Positions 1 to 7,501 are shown, counted from the stretch's first letter. The stretch: DNA of 11,361 nucleotides from UBA8437 sp003445035 (GCA_937901285.1 CALCHI010000207.1:1-11361); one strand, 5' to 3'. Notes: a model not told the origin generated them from the letters alone. Numbers and translations: made by a program.

Positions 1-368
1 GTGAACTTGTCGAGCATCGCGGCCTGCTTGGGCAGGTGTTCGCAGATGATCACTCCCGGCTGTGCTGTCTGGGTGACGCCGAAGGGGCCCCGGTTGATGA
101 AGGGGCGGTCGGGCTTGGGGTCCCAGGTGTCAATGTGGCTGGGGCCACCGGCCATCCAGAGCAGAATCACGCTCTTGCCACTTCCCACGGGTTGTCCGGT
201 CCGGGCGGCTTCGGCACGCACTCTCATGAGTTGTGGAAGCGAGAGTCCGGCCATGCCGGCCAGGGAGGCCTTGAGCATGCCTCGCCGGTTTTGCATCACC
301 AGGCCCTCCCGAACACGCGGATTCAATCCGGTGAAGGCATGGTCGTGGCTGTGAAGTTGTTCCTGCAT
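1..368 (-). CDS. DUF1501 domain-containing protein, N-terminal part (cut by the left window edge)
   Basis: This open frame runs off the left edge, so only the first 122 codons are visible. After a hydrophilic lead of about 25 residues comes NRRGMLKASLAGMAGLSLP (residues 27-45), a twin-arginine-like export signal, then SGKSVILLWMAGGPSHIDTWDPKP (about 62-85), the characteristic opening of DUF1501 proteins, whose fold belongs to the alkaline phosphatase/sulfatase clan. The biochemical role of the family is not established. It is exported in planctomycetes and usually encoded beside a DUF1549/DUF1553 gene. Start choice is uncertain. ATG at 366-368 keeps the N-terminal lead, but a second ATG at 294-296 (residue 25) has a good GGGAGG ribosome site 8 nt upstream. 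An in-frame ATG at 384-386 falls between the promoter boxes and is unlikely. The gene follows another DUF1501 gene on the same strand after 117 nt but appears to have its own promoter. Confidence 0.88.
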   Translation of the reverse strand, partial: MQEQLHSHDHAFTGLNPRVREGLVMQNRRGMLKASLAGMAGLSLPQLMRVRAEAARTGQPVGSGKSVILLWMAGGPSHIDTWDPKPDRPFINRGPFGVTQTAQPGVIICEHLPKQAAMLDKF

Positions 369-376
369 AACTCCAG

Positions 377-406
377 ATAATAGCATCAGTTTCGTGGGCG
401 TGTCAC
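377..406 (-). promoter_or_regulatory. Probable sigma-70 type promoter for the left-edge DUF1501 gene
   Basis: Read on the minus strand, the -35 element is GTGACA (401-406), followed by an 18-nt spacer and the -10 element TATTAT (377-382). The -10 is preceded by TGC, which gives an extended -10 (TGn). Each hexamer matches the sigma-70 consensus at five of six positions. Transcription would begin near 370, only 1-3 nt before the ATG at 368, so the mRNA would be leaderless for that start or would use the ATG at 296 with about 75 nt of leader. The match was made by eye; planctomycete promoters are not well enough known to be sure. Confidence 0.5.
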
Positions 407-485
407 CGCTTTTGGACTGGGTGAGCGGCAAGTTGTTTGCCGCGGCCGGTTGTCCGGCAGGCAGCCAGGAAGAATCACCCGGTGA

Positions 486-1985
486 TCAGCTCAGCACCGG
501 GTCCTGGAGCAACTCGCCGACGACCGAAGCATCCGTCGTACGAGCATCGGTCAGCGATTCCTCCAGGTTGTTGTGCTTGTAGGTCAGCCGGGTGTGGTCC
601 AGGCCGACCTGGTGCAGGATTGTGGCCAACAGGTCGAGGACGCTGACCCGGTCGACCTCGGCACGGTGGCCGAACTCGTCAGTCGCTCCGTGAACGTGAC
701 CGTATTTCAGGCCGCCGCCGGCGGCCAGTGCGGTGAAGGCGTGCATGTTGTGGTCGCGACCGGTGCCGCCCTGCGAAGTCGGCAGGCGGCCGAATTCGCC
801 GACCCACACCACCAGGGTCTCGTCGAGCAATCCACGCTGCTTCAGGTCGGCGATCAGGGCGGCCGAGGGTTGATCGGTGGCCAAACAGGTCTCGGGAAGA
901 CGTTTCTTGAGGTTCGAATGGTGATCCCAGGGGTTGTGTGGCTTGTTCATGATCTGGATGAACCGGACGCCGGCTTCGACAAGTCGCCGTGCCATCAGGC
1001 ACTGGGTCCCGTATTCGGCTGTGGCAGGATTCTCCAGGCCATAGAGCTTCTTGGTCGTGGCCGTCTCCGTGGAAAGGTCCAGATTCTTCTCGGCGGCGAG
1101 CTGCATCCTTGCGGCCAACTCGTAGTTGCGGATGCGGGTTTCCAGGTCGGTGGCCTGGGGGAAGCGATCGGCGTATTTTTGATTGAGACGGCCGATCAGT
1201 CGCAGGTCATCCGCGTCGGCTCCGGCCGGAAGTTTTCTGGCGGCCCGCAGGTTCAGTACCGGCGAGCCCTTCGGACGAAACTCCGTTCCACGGTACAGCG
1301 CCGGAAGCCAGCCGTTATCCCACAACGCGGCCCCGGCCGTGTTGTGCCCCTCGATATCGTGCAGGACCACGTAGGAGGGCAGGTTCTGGTTCTCGGTGCC
1401 CAGCGCGTAGCCGATCCAGGAACCGAGCGTGGGGCGTCCGAATGCCAGCTTGCCGGTGAGGAAGATCAAGGGGGCTCCGGCGTGGCAGGGGTCGAAGGTG
1501 TACATCGAACGAATGACACACAGGTCGTCGGCCACGGATCCCAGGTGCGGCACCAGTTCAGAGAACTCGATGCCCGATTCGCCCCGCGGACGAAACGCGA
1601 AAGGGCTGGCCATCAACGGTTCGCGGGCTCGACCCTGCAGGCTGTCGATGCCGACGTCCTTGCCGTGTTTGCGTTGCAGTTCGGGTTTCGGATCGAAGAG
1701 GTCCATCTGGCTCGGAGCGCCCGACTGGAAGAGCATGATGACGCTCTTGGCCTGGGCGGGGAAATGTCCGTTGCGGGGCAACAGGTCAACTCGTGGTTTC
1801 GACTCGGCTGCGGTGGCGGGCGTGGACAACAATCCGTCCTGCTCGAGCAGCGAGGCCAGGGCCAACGATCCGAAGCCCATCCCCGAGCGTTGCAGGAACA
1901 GGCGGCGCGAGAGGGATGCGAGGGGGCTGTCCATGTCTGTTTCACTCGGTCGCTTGCGAAAGTCGGATGGGGTGAGATCGACCAT
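486..1985 (-). CDS. DUF1501 domain-containing protein with Tat signal
   Basis: A full-length DUF1501 protein of 499 residues. A classic twin-arginine motif SRRLFL (residues 26-31), a hydrophobic stretch and an Ala-rich site near 57-60 predict export by the Tat pathway. Family landmarks follow in order: SVIMLFQSGAPSQMDLFDPKP (81-101), NKPHNPWDHHSN (347-358), VGEFGRLP (395-402), GRDHNMHAF (409-417) and the C-terminal KHNNLEESLTD (470-480). The fold belongs to the alkaline phosphatase/sulfatase clan, so the conserved Asp and His residues may bind metal, but no activity is established. It starts 15 nt after the DUF1549/DUF1553 gene, the usual partner, so the two are very likely co-transcribed. 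The 15 nt before the ATG are C-rich with no ribosome site, which suggests translational coupling. An in-frame ATG at residue 18 (1932-1934) would place the Tat motif nearer the N terminus and is a fair alternative start. Confidence 0.93.
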   Translation of the reverse strand: MVDLTPSDFRKRPSETDMDSPLASLSRRLFLQRSGMGFGSLALASLLEQDGLLSTPATAAESKPRVDLLPRNGHFPAQAKSVIMLFQSGAPSQMDLFDPKPELQRKHGKDVGIDSLQGRAREPLMASPFAFRPRGESGIEFSELVPHLGSVADDLCVIRSMYTFDPCHAGAPLIFLTGKLAFGRPTLGSWIGYALGTENQNLPSYVVLHDIEGHNTAGAALWDNGWLPALYRGTEFRPKGSPVLNLRAARKLPAGADADDLRLIGRLNQKYADRFPQATDLETRIRNYELAARMQLAAEKNLDLSTETATTKKLYGLENPATAEYGTQCLMARRLVEAGVRFIQIMNKPHNPWDHHSNLKKRLPETCLATDQPSAALIADLKQRGLLDETLVVWVGEFGRLPTSQGGTGRDHNMHAFTALAAGGGLKYGHVHGATDEFGHRAEVDRVSVLDLLATILHQVGLDHTRLTYKHNNLEESLTDARTTDASVVGELLQDPVLS

Positions 1986-2000
1986 GGTGGGGAGGTGGGG

Positions 2001-4328
2001 TCACTCGACGTAGAGAAACTCACTGGAATTGAAGAGCACGCGACACAGATGCATCAGGGCCTTGCGACCCGCTTCATCGTTTGTTGATCCAGATTGCCGG
2101 TACCGCTTGGCGTGCTGCTGAAGGAGTTCAGCACTCCACCGGGCTTCCTGTTCATCCGGCGGTCGGGTGAGCGCGATGCGAAAGGCCAGTCGGATGCGAT
2201 CGGCTGATGACCGCCTCGCCTGCTGCCAGACACGGTGAGCGAACTGTTCGGCCTGCTCCAGGGCCAGGCCATCATTCAACATGCTCAGGGATTGCAGGGC
2301 GACCGCCGACGCGTTTCGTCGACACACGCTGCCGGCGATCGTCGGTTGGTCGAAAACGCCCTGCATGGTCAGGTGATACACGCGTCGCTGGAACAGGTAG
2401 ACGCTGCGTCGCCACGGCGATCCGGCGGTTGGCAGTTTGTCGGTGTCGAAGCTCGCCACCCCATCCCGGCGATATTTCAACGGCACGGGTTGCCCCCCCA
2501 TGGTGCTGTTGAAACGGTCGGAGGTGGCCAGCATTGCATCACGAATCACCTCCGATTCGAGTCGCCTCAGCCGCGCCCGCCACAAGAGGCGGTTTCCCGG
2601 ATCGATGGTCTGCGGGTTCGGTTCAGCCGTTGGCATTCCTTCGCGTCGCGAGGCCTGGCGGTACGTGGTGGACATCATGATCGTTTTGATCAGCGGTTTG
2701 ATCTGCCATCGATTTGCAACGAGCTCGGCGGCCAGCCAGTTGAGCAGTTCGGGATGTGTCGGGGCGTCGCCAGACATCCCGAGATTCTCGGAGGTCGGCA
2801 CGATTCCAAGTCCGGTCAGGTGCTGCCAGGCGCGGTTGACCACCACGCGGGCGACCAGGCCTGCGGCCGGCGTGTCTCGTTGGGTCAGCCAGCGGGCCAG
2901 GGCAAAACGTCTCCCGCTGCTGCCGGCCACGGGTTTCGCCAGCGATGCGAAGGCTGTGGATTCACTTGAGAGCACGCTGAGGAATCCGGGTTTCACCTCC
3001 GGGCCGGGAGTCTTGAATTCGCCACGTTCCAGCAGATGGGTGGCCGGCGGTGGGCCGACGTCGTAGATGGCCTGGATCCAGCCATGAGATTGGACCTGTT
3101 GCTTGAGCGAGGCAAGTTTCTGGTGTCCGCGGGCAATTGCTGATTTGTCCTCCGGGGTCAGGGCCTTTTCGACGTCGTCCTTCTTGACGGTGAGCGTGGG
3201 CCCGAACTTCTCGGCCAGGTAGATCTGAATCTGTGTCCGCGTCTTGGCTGTCGCGGCGATGGCGGCTTGCGTGTCAGCCCGGATCGGTTTCGGGATCGAC
3301 TTCAGCCTCGCAGCCAGCAGCTGCTGTTTGCGGGTCTCCCTGACCGCGGCGATCCGTTTCTCCTCGTCGGCAACCTGTTTGGCTATCGCGGCATTGGCCG
3401 CGTCCTGGGTCTTTTTCTGCGCGGCGGAGATCGACGGAATGGCCCGTTGTTTTGGGTTTTTCCAGTTCTTGACGTTGAATGCCGGCGTGATGAGCGAGAG
3501 GAGCCGGTAGTAGTCCTGCTGCGGGATCGGCTCGTGTTTATGGTCGTGACAACGTGCACAGCGGAGCGTGAGTCCCAGGACCCCCGTCCCAAAGGTCTGC
3601 ATCGTGTTGTGCAGAAACGACCACTTGTACTCGAGTTCCTTGGCCGACTCGCTGCGGTCTTCGGCGTTGCGCCAGAAACCCGTGGCCGCCAGTGTCGCGA
3701 CGATTTCGGGGGTGTACTCCGAGGCGTTTCGCCAGTCGACGAGTTCGTCACCGGCGAGCTGTTCTGCCAGGAACCGGTCGTACGGCTTGTCGGCGTTGAA
3801 GCTGTCGATCACGTAGTCGCGAAATCGCCAGCGGTCGGTGATGAACCCGAAGATTCCCGTTGTGTCGCCGTCGTAGCTGACCAGGTCCGTGTATCCGACC
3901 ACGTCGAGCCAGTGCCGCCCCCAGCGTTCACCGAAGTGTGGAGAGGACAGGAGCCGATCGACCAGGCGTTCGTAGGCATCGGCCGCGGTGTCGGTGACAT
4001 AGGATCGGGTCTCGGCCGGTGACGGAGGGAGCCCGGTCAGATCAAAGTGGACACGACGCATTAGCTGGCTTGGTGCCGCGTCGGGAGAAAACGAAAGGCC
4101 CTGCCGGGTCAATGCTCGCAGAATGAACGCGTCGATCGGGTTGCGGAGCGATTGGTCCCGGACGGCCTGCCGTGGCACTGGCGGGGAAGTCAGCGGGCGG
4201 AAGGCCCAGAACGCGGTGTCCTCTGCGGCAGTGTCCTTCTGGCTGTTGTCCGCTCGCTCGGCTGCGTCCATGGAAGCGAACGGCAGGAGAAGCAGAAGGG
4301 CAACTGCAAGGAGGGGTTTCCCTGGCAT
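2001..4328 (-). CDS. DUF1549/DUF1553 planctomycete secreted protein (PSCyt family) with one CxxCH motif
   Basis: The protein has 775 residues from the chosen start. An N-terminal Sec-type signal (MPGKPLLAVALLLLLPFAS) is followed by FWAFRPL, which opens the family core. DUF1549 spans about 62-285 and includes FDLTGLPPSP, HFGERWGRHWLD and CARCHDHK (CxxCH at 257-261), a c-type haem attachment motif conserved in this family. A Lys/Ala-rich helical linker (about 303-415) leads to HLLERGEFKTPG and then DUF1553 (about 472-730, opening GRRFALARWL). There is no extra N-terminal cytochrome domain of the kind some relatives carry. The role is unknown; redox or surface processing has been guessed for the family. 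The start at 4326-4328 is preferred over an in-frame ATG at 4374-4376 because AAGGAG lies 7 nt upstream, the signal peptide begins there, and the upstream ATG overlaps the apparent -10 box. The DUF1501 gene follows 15 nt downstream. Confidence 0.94.
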   Translation of the reverse strand: MPGKPLLAVALLLLLPFASMDAAERADNSQKDTAAEDTAFWAFRPLTSPPVPRQAVRDQSLRNPIDAFILRALTRQGLSFSPDAAPSQLMRRVHFDLTGLPPSPAETRSYVTDTAADAYERLVDRLLSSPHFGERWGRHWLDVVGYTDLVSYDGDTTGIFGFITDRWRFRDYVIDSFNADKPYDRFLAEQLAGDELVDWRNASEYTPEIVATLAATGFWRNAEDRSESAKELEYKWSFLHNTMQTFGTGVLGLTLRCARCHDHKHEPIPQQDYYRLLSLITPAFNVKNWKNPKQRAIPSISAAQKKTQDAANAAIAKQVADEEKRIAAVRETRKQQLLAARLKSIPKPIRADTQAAIAATAKTRTQIQIYLAEKFGPTLTVKKDDVEKALTPEDKSAIARGHQKLASLKQQVQSHGWIQAIYDVGPPPATHLLERGEFKTPGPEVKPGFLSVLSSESTAFASLAKPVAGSSGRRFALARWLTQRDTPAAGLVARVVVNRAWQHLTGLGIVPTSENLGMSGDAPTHPELLNWLAAELVANRWQIKPLIKTIMMSTTYRQASRREGMPTAEPNPQTIDPGNRLLWRARLRRLESEVIRDAMLATSDRFNSTMGGQPVPLKYRRDGVASFDTDKLPTAGSPWRRSVYLFQRRVYHLTMQGVFDQPTIAGSVCRRNASAVALQSLSMLNDGLALEQAEQFAHRVWQQARRSSADRIRLAFRIALTRPPDEQEARWSAELLQQHAKRYRQSGSTNDEAGRKALMHLCRVLFNSSEFLYVE

Positions 4329-4335
4329 GTTTCTT

Positions 4336-4341
4336 CTCCTT
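4336..4341 (-). promoter_or_regulatory. Ribosome binding site that fixes the DUF1549/DUF1553 start
   Basis: On the minus strand AAGGAG ends 7 nt before the ATG at 4328, inside a purine-rich run that contains a second GGAG a few bases further upstream. This is the best ribosome site in the window and supports the 775-residue start rather than the 791-residue one. Confidence 0.75.
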
Positions 4342-4361
4342 CTCCTGGAAATGGACACCCC

Positions 4362-4389
4362 ATCTTCGGAGATCATACCAATCTTCGGA
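4362..4389 (-). repeat. 9-bp direct repeat flanking the -10 box, possible operator
   Basis: The 9-mer TCCGAAGAT (minus strand) occurs at 4381-4389 and again at 4362-4370, a period of 19 bp. The first copy lies in the spacer just upstream of the -10 element and the second covers the expected transcription start near 4365. The placement is what one would expect of a repressor or response-regulator site, but two copies of a 9-mer could also arise by chance. Confidence 0.3.
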
Positions 4390-4401
4390 ATGGTGTGTCT
4401 G
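4372..4401 (-). promoter_or_regulatory. Probable promoter of the DUF1549/DUF1553-DUF1501 unit
   Basis: On the minus strand a -10 element TATGAT (4372-4377) is preceded by TGG, giving an extended -10. An 18-nt spacer separates it from CAGACA (4396-4401), a four-of-six match to the -35 consensus. Transcription would start near 4365, leaving about 37 nt of leader that contains the strong ribosome site. This implies the pair can be expressed independently of the beta-helix gene upstream. Confidence 0.45.
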
Positions 4402-4489
4402 CGGGCCGTGAAAAGTCCGACGTCGTTCGGCTGACAGCCAGCCGGGCAATTTTGTTAATCGCACGCACCAGCCATCCGACGGCAGGGCA

Positions 4490-5815
4490 TCACTTCTTTT
4501 TCGCGGTGACTTTGCGATCGCTCACGCTGTCCGCTCCGACGAGTGTGACACCTGTCACCTGGCCGGCAATCGTGTTTCCGACAAACCGATTGTGATTGGA
4601 GCCGCCTGTCTCGATAAGAATGCCGGATGGTCCGGGAACGGCAACAATCTTTCCGGGTTTGGCACCGGCCTTGATCATCGCGGGCGAAGGCAAGCCGCGG
4701 GAGGGCGATGAGAAGACATTCGCGGAGATCGTGCAGTAGGACGCGTCTTGCAGCGTGATGTGAGGTGCCGCCCCAATCGCCGACTCGCTTGCCGAGTGGA
4801 TCGAGTTCCCGGTGACGGAAACCAGGTGCGTGCCGGCGTAGAGCTTGATGTTCTCCAGGGGAGACGAAAGCATCACGTTGCCGCTGATGACGATGTGTGC
4901 TCCACCGTGTCCACCGCCGTTGATGCAGATCTGCACCGAGCGATTCTGCCAGAGGACGTTGTTGGCGATGATGAACGCGTTGGCGGCACCAGCCGGACCG
5001 GATTCCACTTTGCCGTGAATGGCCTCGATATAGACGCCATGGTACGGCTTTCCGTGGGTTCCGTTGTCGTTGATTCGGTTTCCCCGCAGGATCCAGCCCT
5101 CGATTCCTGCGCCGATGTGTACACCGTGTTTGCGGTTGTAGCCGATGTGACAGTTCTCGATGGTGCCGATCGCTGGCCGGATTTCGACGGACGTCCCCTG
5201 GAGAAAGACACCGGTTTCCTTGCAGTTGGACACACGGACTTCCTCAATCGTCAGTCTCAGGCCGGCAAAAACCCGGATACCGGATCCCTTCTCCTGTTTC
5301 TCACCGTTGCCGTTTATGGAGAGTTGTGCGATCCGGCCGGACGGAAAACCCTGTTTCGTGCCCGTTCCCACGACGACGACGTCGTCGTGAATTCCGTCCT
5401 GGAGGATCAGTTCGGTGGACGACATTCCGTTGCCGAGCAGATTGACAACCTTGTCCTGGCAGTGGATCGACCCGCCGAGTCGAAAAGACCCCGCCGAGAG
5501 TTCGACAGTGCCACCACTGACACCGAATTGCTCGCCACTTTGTTCAGGCAGAGAGTCGATGGCGGCCTGGATGTCGACGTGATCGTCGGTGCCGTCGCAG
5601 ACGTAGTCGGCCCGTGATTTGACCCGAGCGGAGGCCTCGGATGCCGCGATGAAGACGTGGTCCGGACGCGGTTGCGGCACGTCCTCATTCGAGGGCGATT
5701 CTGCTTCCGGGCGGGAGGACGTGGTCGCGACCGTATCGGTCGACGGCGACGGCGGGATCCCGGGACTGCAACCGCAAAACAACAGCAGCAGCACGGCAAG
5801 TGACGAGGTTCTCAT
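4490..5815 (-). CDS. Right-handed parallel beta-helix lipoprotein (pectate-lyase-like fold)
   Basis: The protein has 441 residues. MRTSSLAVLLLLFCGCS carries a lipobox-like LFCGC with the likely lipidated Cys at position 16, followed by a Pro/Ser/Thr-rich tether (about 17-50). The segment DYVCDGTDDHVDIQAAID (70-87) followed by GGTVELSAGSFRLGG (101-115) is the typical opening of pectate-lyase-type beta-helix proteins ('DGTDD ... IQAAID ... GG.V.L..G.Y'). The rest is short repeats with G-N-x-I or N-N-x-hydrophobic turns (ILRGNRINDN, IIANNVLWQN, VISGNVMLSS, SVTGNSIHSA, FVGNTIAG), as in NosD/CASH-type helices. The tail ends in DRKVTAKKK. Such folds usually bind or cleave polysaccharides, but no catalytic site can be assigned here. 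ATG at 5813-5815 has only a weak AGGT ribosome site. It is divergent from the sulfatase gene and lies 161 nt upstream of the DUF1549/DUF1553 gene. Confidence 0.85.
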   Translation of the reverse strand: MRTSSLAVLLLLFCGCSPGIPPSPSTDTVATTSSRPEAESPSNEDVPQPRPDHVFIAASEASARVKSRADYVCDGTDDHVDIQAAIDSLPEQSGEQFGVSGGTVELSAGSFRLGGSIHCQDKVVNLLGNGMSSTELILQDGIHDDVVVVGTGTKQGFPSGRIAQLSINGNGEKQEKGSGIRVFAGLRLTIEEVRVSNCKETGVFLQGTSVEIRPAIGTIENCHIGYNRKHGVHIGAGIEGWILRGNRINDNGTHGKPYHGVYIEAIHGKVESGPAGAANAFIIANNVLWQNRSVQICINGGGHGGAHIVISGNVMLSSPLENIKLYAGTHLVSVTGNSIHSASESAIGAAPHITLQDASYCTISANVFSSPSRGLPSPAMIKAGAKPGKIVAVPGPSGILIETGGSNHNRFVGNTIAGQVTGVTLVGADSVSDRKVTAKKK

Positions 5816-6046
5816 GGTGGTGACCTGTCGGCGGTTCCGTCGGACACTGGCCCGGATGACGAATGAAATGATGGCCGTCCGGTGACGGTCTCTTTCTCGT
5901 GGAGCAGTCTAGCCGATTCCCGTGACGATCTGTCGGGCCGGTGTTGACTTGATTCCGGGTTCTCTTGAATGGCATCGTGTCTGTCAGGCGGGCCAACGCG
6001 ATTCGTTTGACTCGTTCTGTCTCGACAATTCTCCGGGGGTGGTGGC
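5816..6046. promoter_or_regulatory. Divergent intergenic region between beta-helix and sulfatase genes
   Basis: The 231 nt between two divergent starts must hold both promoters, but none is convincing. On the plus strand TTGACT occurs at 5944-5949 and 6007-6012; the first is followed 15 nt later by a poor -10 (TTGAAT). On the minus strand TAGACT near 5910 is a weak -10 candidate. A small inverted repeat, CCGTC-CGGT-GACGG (5875-5888), falls in the beta-helix leader. No gene is seen in the region. Confidence 0.35.
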
Positions 6047-7453
6047 GTGCGACACGGTTGGAACAGTACCAGGGCGATCCTGTCTCTCGTCGCCCTGTTT
6101 GGCGCATCGGTGGACGCCGAGGCATCGGGATCTCCGCCACCGCCGAACGTTCTGCTGATCATGACCGATGACATGGGTTGGTCGGATCTGCATTGCCAGG
6201 GGAACGTAAAGCTCCACACACCGAATGTCGATGCTCTTGCCCGCCAGGGGGTGCGATTCACCGACGCGTACGCGGCGGCGCCGGTCTGTTCGCCGACCCG
6301 CGCGGCGGTGATCACCGGACTCGCACCGGCGCGGCTGAACATCACTCAGCACGGGGCCGATGGGCCACAGTTCTGGCCCGAGGGCCGTGCCATCCAGCCG
6401 CCAGCGGCTGACCACATTCTCAAGCACGAGACCGTGACGCTTGCCGAACGGCTTCACACGGCCGGTTACCACACGGGCTTCTTCGGGAAATGGCACCTGT
6501 CGGGCACCCGTGTCCGCAAGAACGATCCATCGACCGGTGGGGCGGGATTCTACCCGGATCGGCACGGGTTCGAGATCAACGTCGGTGGCTGCGGTTTTGG
6601 TGGACCACCGACGTACTTTGATCCGTTTCGCATCCCCACGATCAAGCCTCGCAAGGACGGGGAGTACCTCACCGATCGCCTGGCCGACGAAGCGATTGCG
6701 TGGATGCGTCTCTCAAAAGACCGGCCGATGTTCGTGTGCCTTTGGACATACAATCCCCATTACCCGTTTGAGGCTCCCGAGGCCCTTGTCGAGAAGTACA
6801 AGGGGCGGGAGGGCCGCGGCCTCAAGAACCCCGTCTACGGAGGGCAGATCGAGGCCACAGATCGGGCTGTCGGACGGGTGCTCGATGAGGTGAATCGACT
6901 GGGCATCGCCGATCGCACGGTGGTGATCTTCACCAGCGACAACGGGGGGTGGTCTGGTGCGACCGACAACCATCCGCTGCGATCCGGCAAGGGAGATTTG
7001 TTCGAGGGCGGGATTCGCGTGCCGCTGATCGTCCGCTGGCCGGGGATCACCAGGCCCGGAGTGACGTCCAGGGAGCCGGTGATTTCCATGGACCTGACGG
7101 CGACGGTGCTCGACGCCGCCGGCGTCGAACTGTCCGACGGGGAGACGCTCGACGGAAGGACCCTGCGTCCGTTGCTCGCGGGCCGGAAGATCAAGCCGCG
7201 TTCACTGTTCTTTCACTACCCGCATTTTGCGTGGCACAAGTCGAATCGTCCCGGCGCCGCTGTTCGATCCGGGGACCACAAGCTGATCCTCCGGTTCGAC
7301 GACAACTCGGTCGAACTGTACGACCTGGCCGCCGACATCGGCGAGCGAAGTAACCTTGCCAAAAAGAAGCCCAAACTGGCCGGGACGCTGCGCGGGCAAC
7401 TTGACGCATGGTTGGTCGAGACCGGTGCCAGGCGACCGACGCTCCGCAAGTGA
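6047..7453 (+). CDS. Secreted formylglycine-dependent sulfatase (arylsulfatase family, S1)
   Basis: The protein has 468 residues and hydrolyses sulfate esters, probably in the periplasm or outside the cell. The signal peptide MRHGWNSTRAILSLVALFGA ends near AEA (about 26). The catalytic core is intact: NVLLIMTDDMGW with metal ligands D41-D42, CSPTR (81-85) whose Cys is converted to formylglycine, GKWH (K148, H150), NPHYPF (H238), TSDNGG (D298, N299) and K315 in RSGKGDLFEGGIRVP. Length and motif spacing fit arylsulfatase A-like or N-acetylgalactosamine-6-sulfatase-like proteins, but the substrate cannot be read from sequence. The start is GTG: no in-frame ATG lies between it and the stop at 6008, and the signal peptide begins there. 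The upstream GGGGGT is only a fair ribosome site. A separate formylglycine-generating enzyme is required and is not encoded in this window. The ACT-domain gene follows after 48 nt. Confidence 0.95.
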   Translation: MRHGWNSTRAILSLVALFGASVDAEASGSPPPPNVLLIMTDDMGWSDLHCQGNVKLHTPNVDALARQGVRFTDAYAAAPVCSPTRAAVITGLAPARLNITQHGADGPQFWPEGRAIQPPAADHILKHETVTLAERLHTAGYHTGFFGKWHLSGTRVRKNDPSTGGAGFYPDRHGFEINVGGCGFGGPPTYFDPFRIPTIKPRKDGEYLTDRLADEAIAWMRLSKDRPMFVCLWTYNPHYPFEAPEALVEKYKGREGRGLKNPVYGGQIEATDRAVGRVLDEVNRLGIADRTVVIFTSDNGGWSGATDNHPLRSGKGDLFEGGIRVPLIVRWPGITRPGVTSREPVISMDLTATVLDAAGVELSDGETLDGRTLRPLLAGRKIKPRSLFFHYPHFAWHKSNRPGAAVRSGDHKLILRFDDNSVELYDLAADIGERSNLAKKKPKLAGTLRGQLDAWLVETGARRPTLRK

Positions 7454-7468
7454 ACACAGCCCCAATGG

Positions 7469-7486
7469 GCCGTCATCCGCGACGGC
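7469..7486 (+). other. Small hairpin between sulfatase and ACT-domain genes
   Basis: GCCGTC (7469-7474) and GACGGC (7481-7486) form a perfect 6-bp stem with a 6-nt loop, in the middle of a 48-nt gap. No T-run follows, so it is not a standard terminator. It could be an mRNA processing or stability element, or chance in GC-rich DNA. Confidence 0.25.
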
Positions 7487-7501
7487 TTAGAGAGCGAGAA
7501 C

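Noticed and set aside
473..488. Short palindrome ATCACC-C-GGTGAT at the end of the DUF1501 gene as a terminator
   Set aside because: The stem closes on a one-base loop, overlaps the stop codon and has no T-run; probably chance.
573..2087. A long plus-strand open frame (about 500 codons) opposite the DUF1501 gene
   Set aside because: The minus-strand frame has clear DUF1501 motifs and a Tat signal. The antisense frame has no recognisable motif and is the usual by-product of GC-rich codon bias.
4329..4376. A 16-residue N-terminal extension of the DUF1549/DUF1553 protein from the ATG at 4376
   Set aside because: It would put an Arg-rich head before the signal peptide, has no ribosome site, and its ATG overlaps the apparent -10 box. 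The ATG at 4328 has AAGGAG 7 nt upstream.
4428..4444. Inverted repeat CGGCTG-ACAGC-CAGCCG after the beta-helix gene as a terminator
   Set aside because: On the minus strand, where the gene lies, no T-run follows the hairpin. The T-rich side is on the plus strand, where no gene needs it.
4748..5617. A plus-strand open frame of about 290 codons opposite the beta-helix gene
   Set aside because: Its translation has no family features and is the mirror of the repeated beta-helix codons; the minus-strand protein has a lipobox and the DGTDD/GGTV signature.
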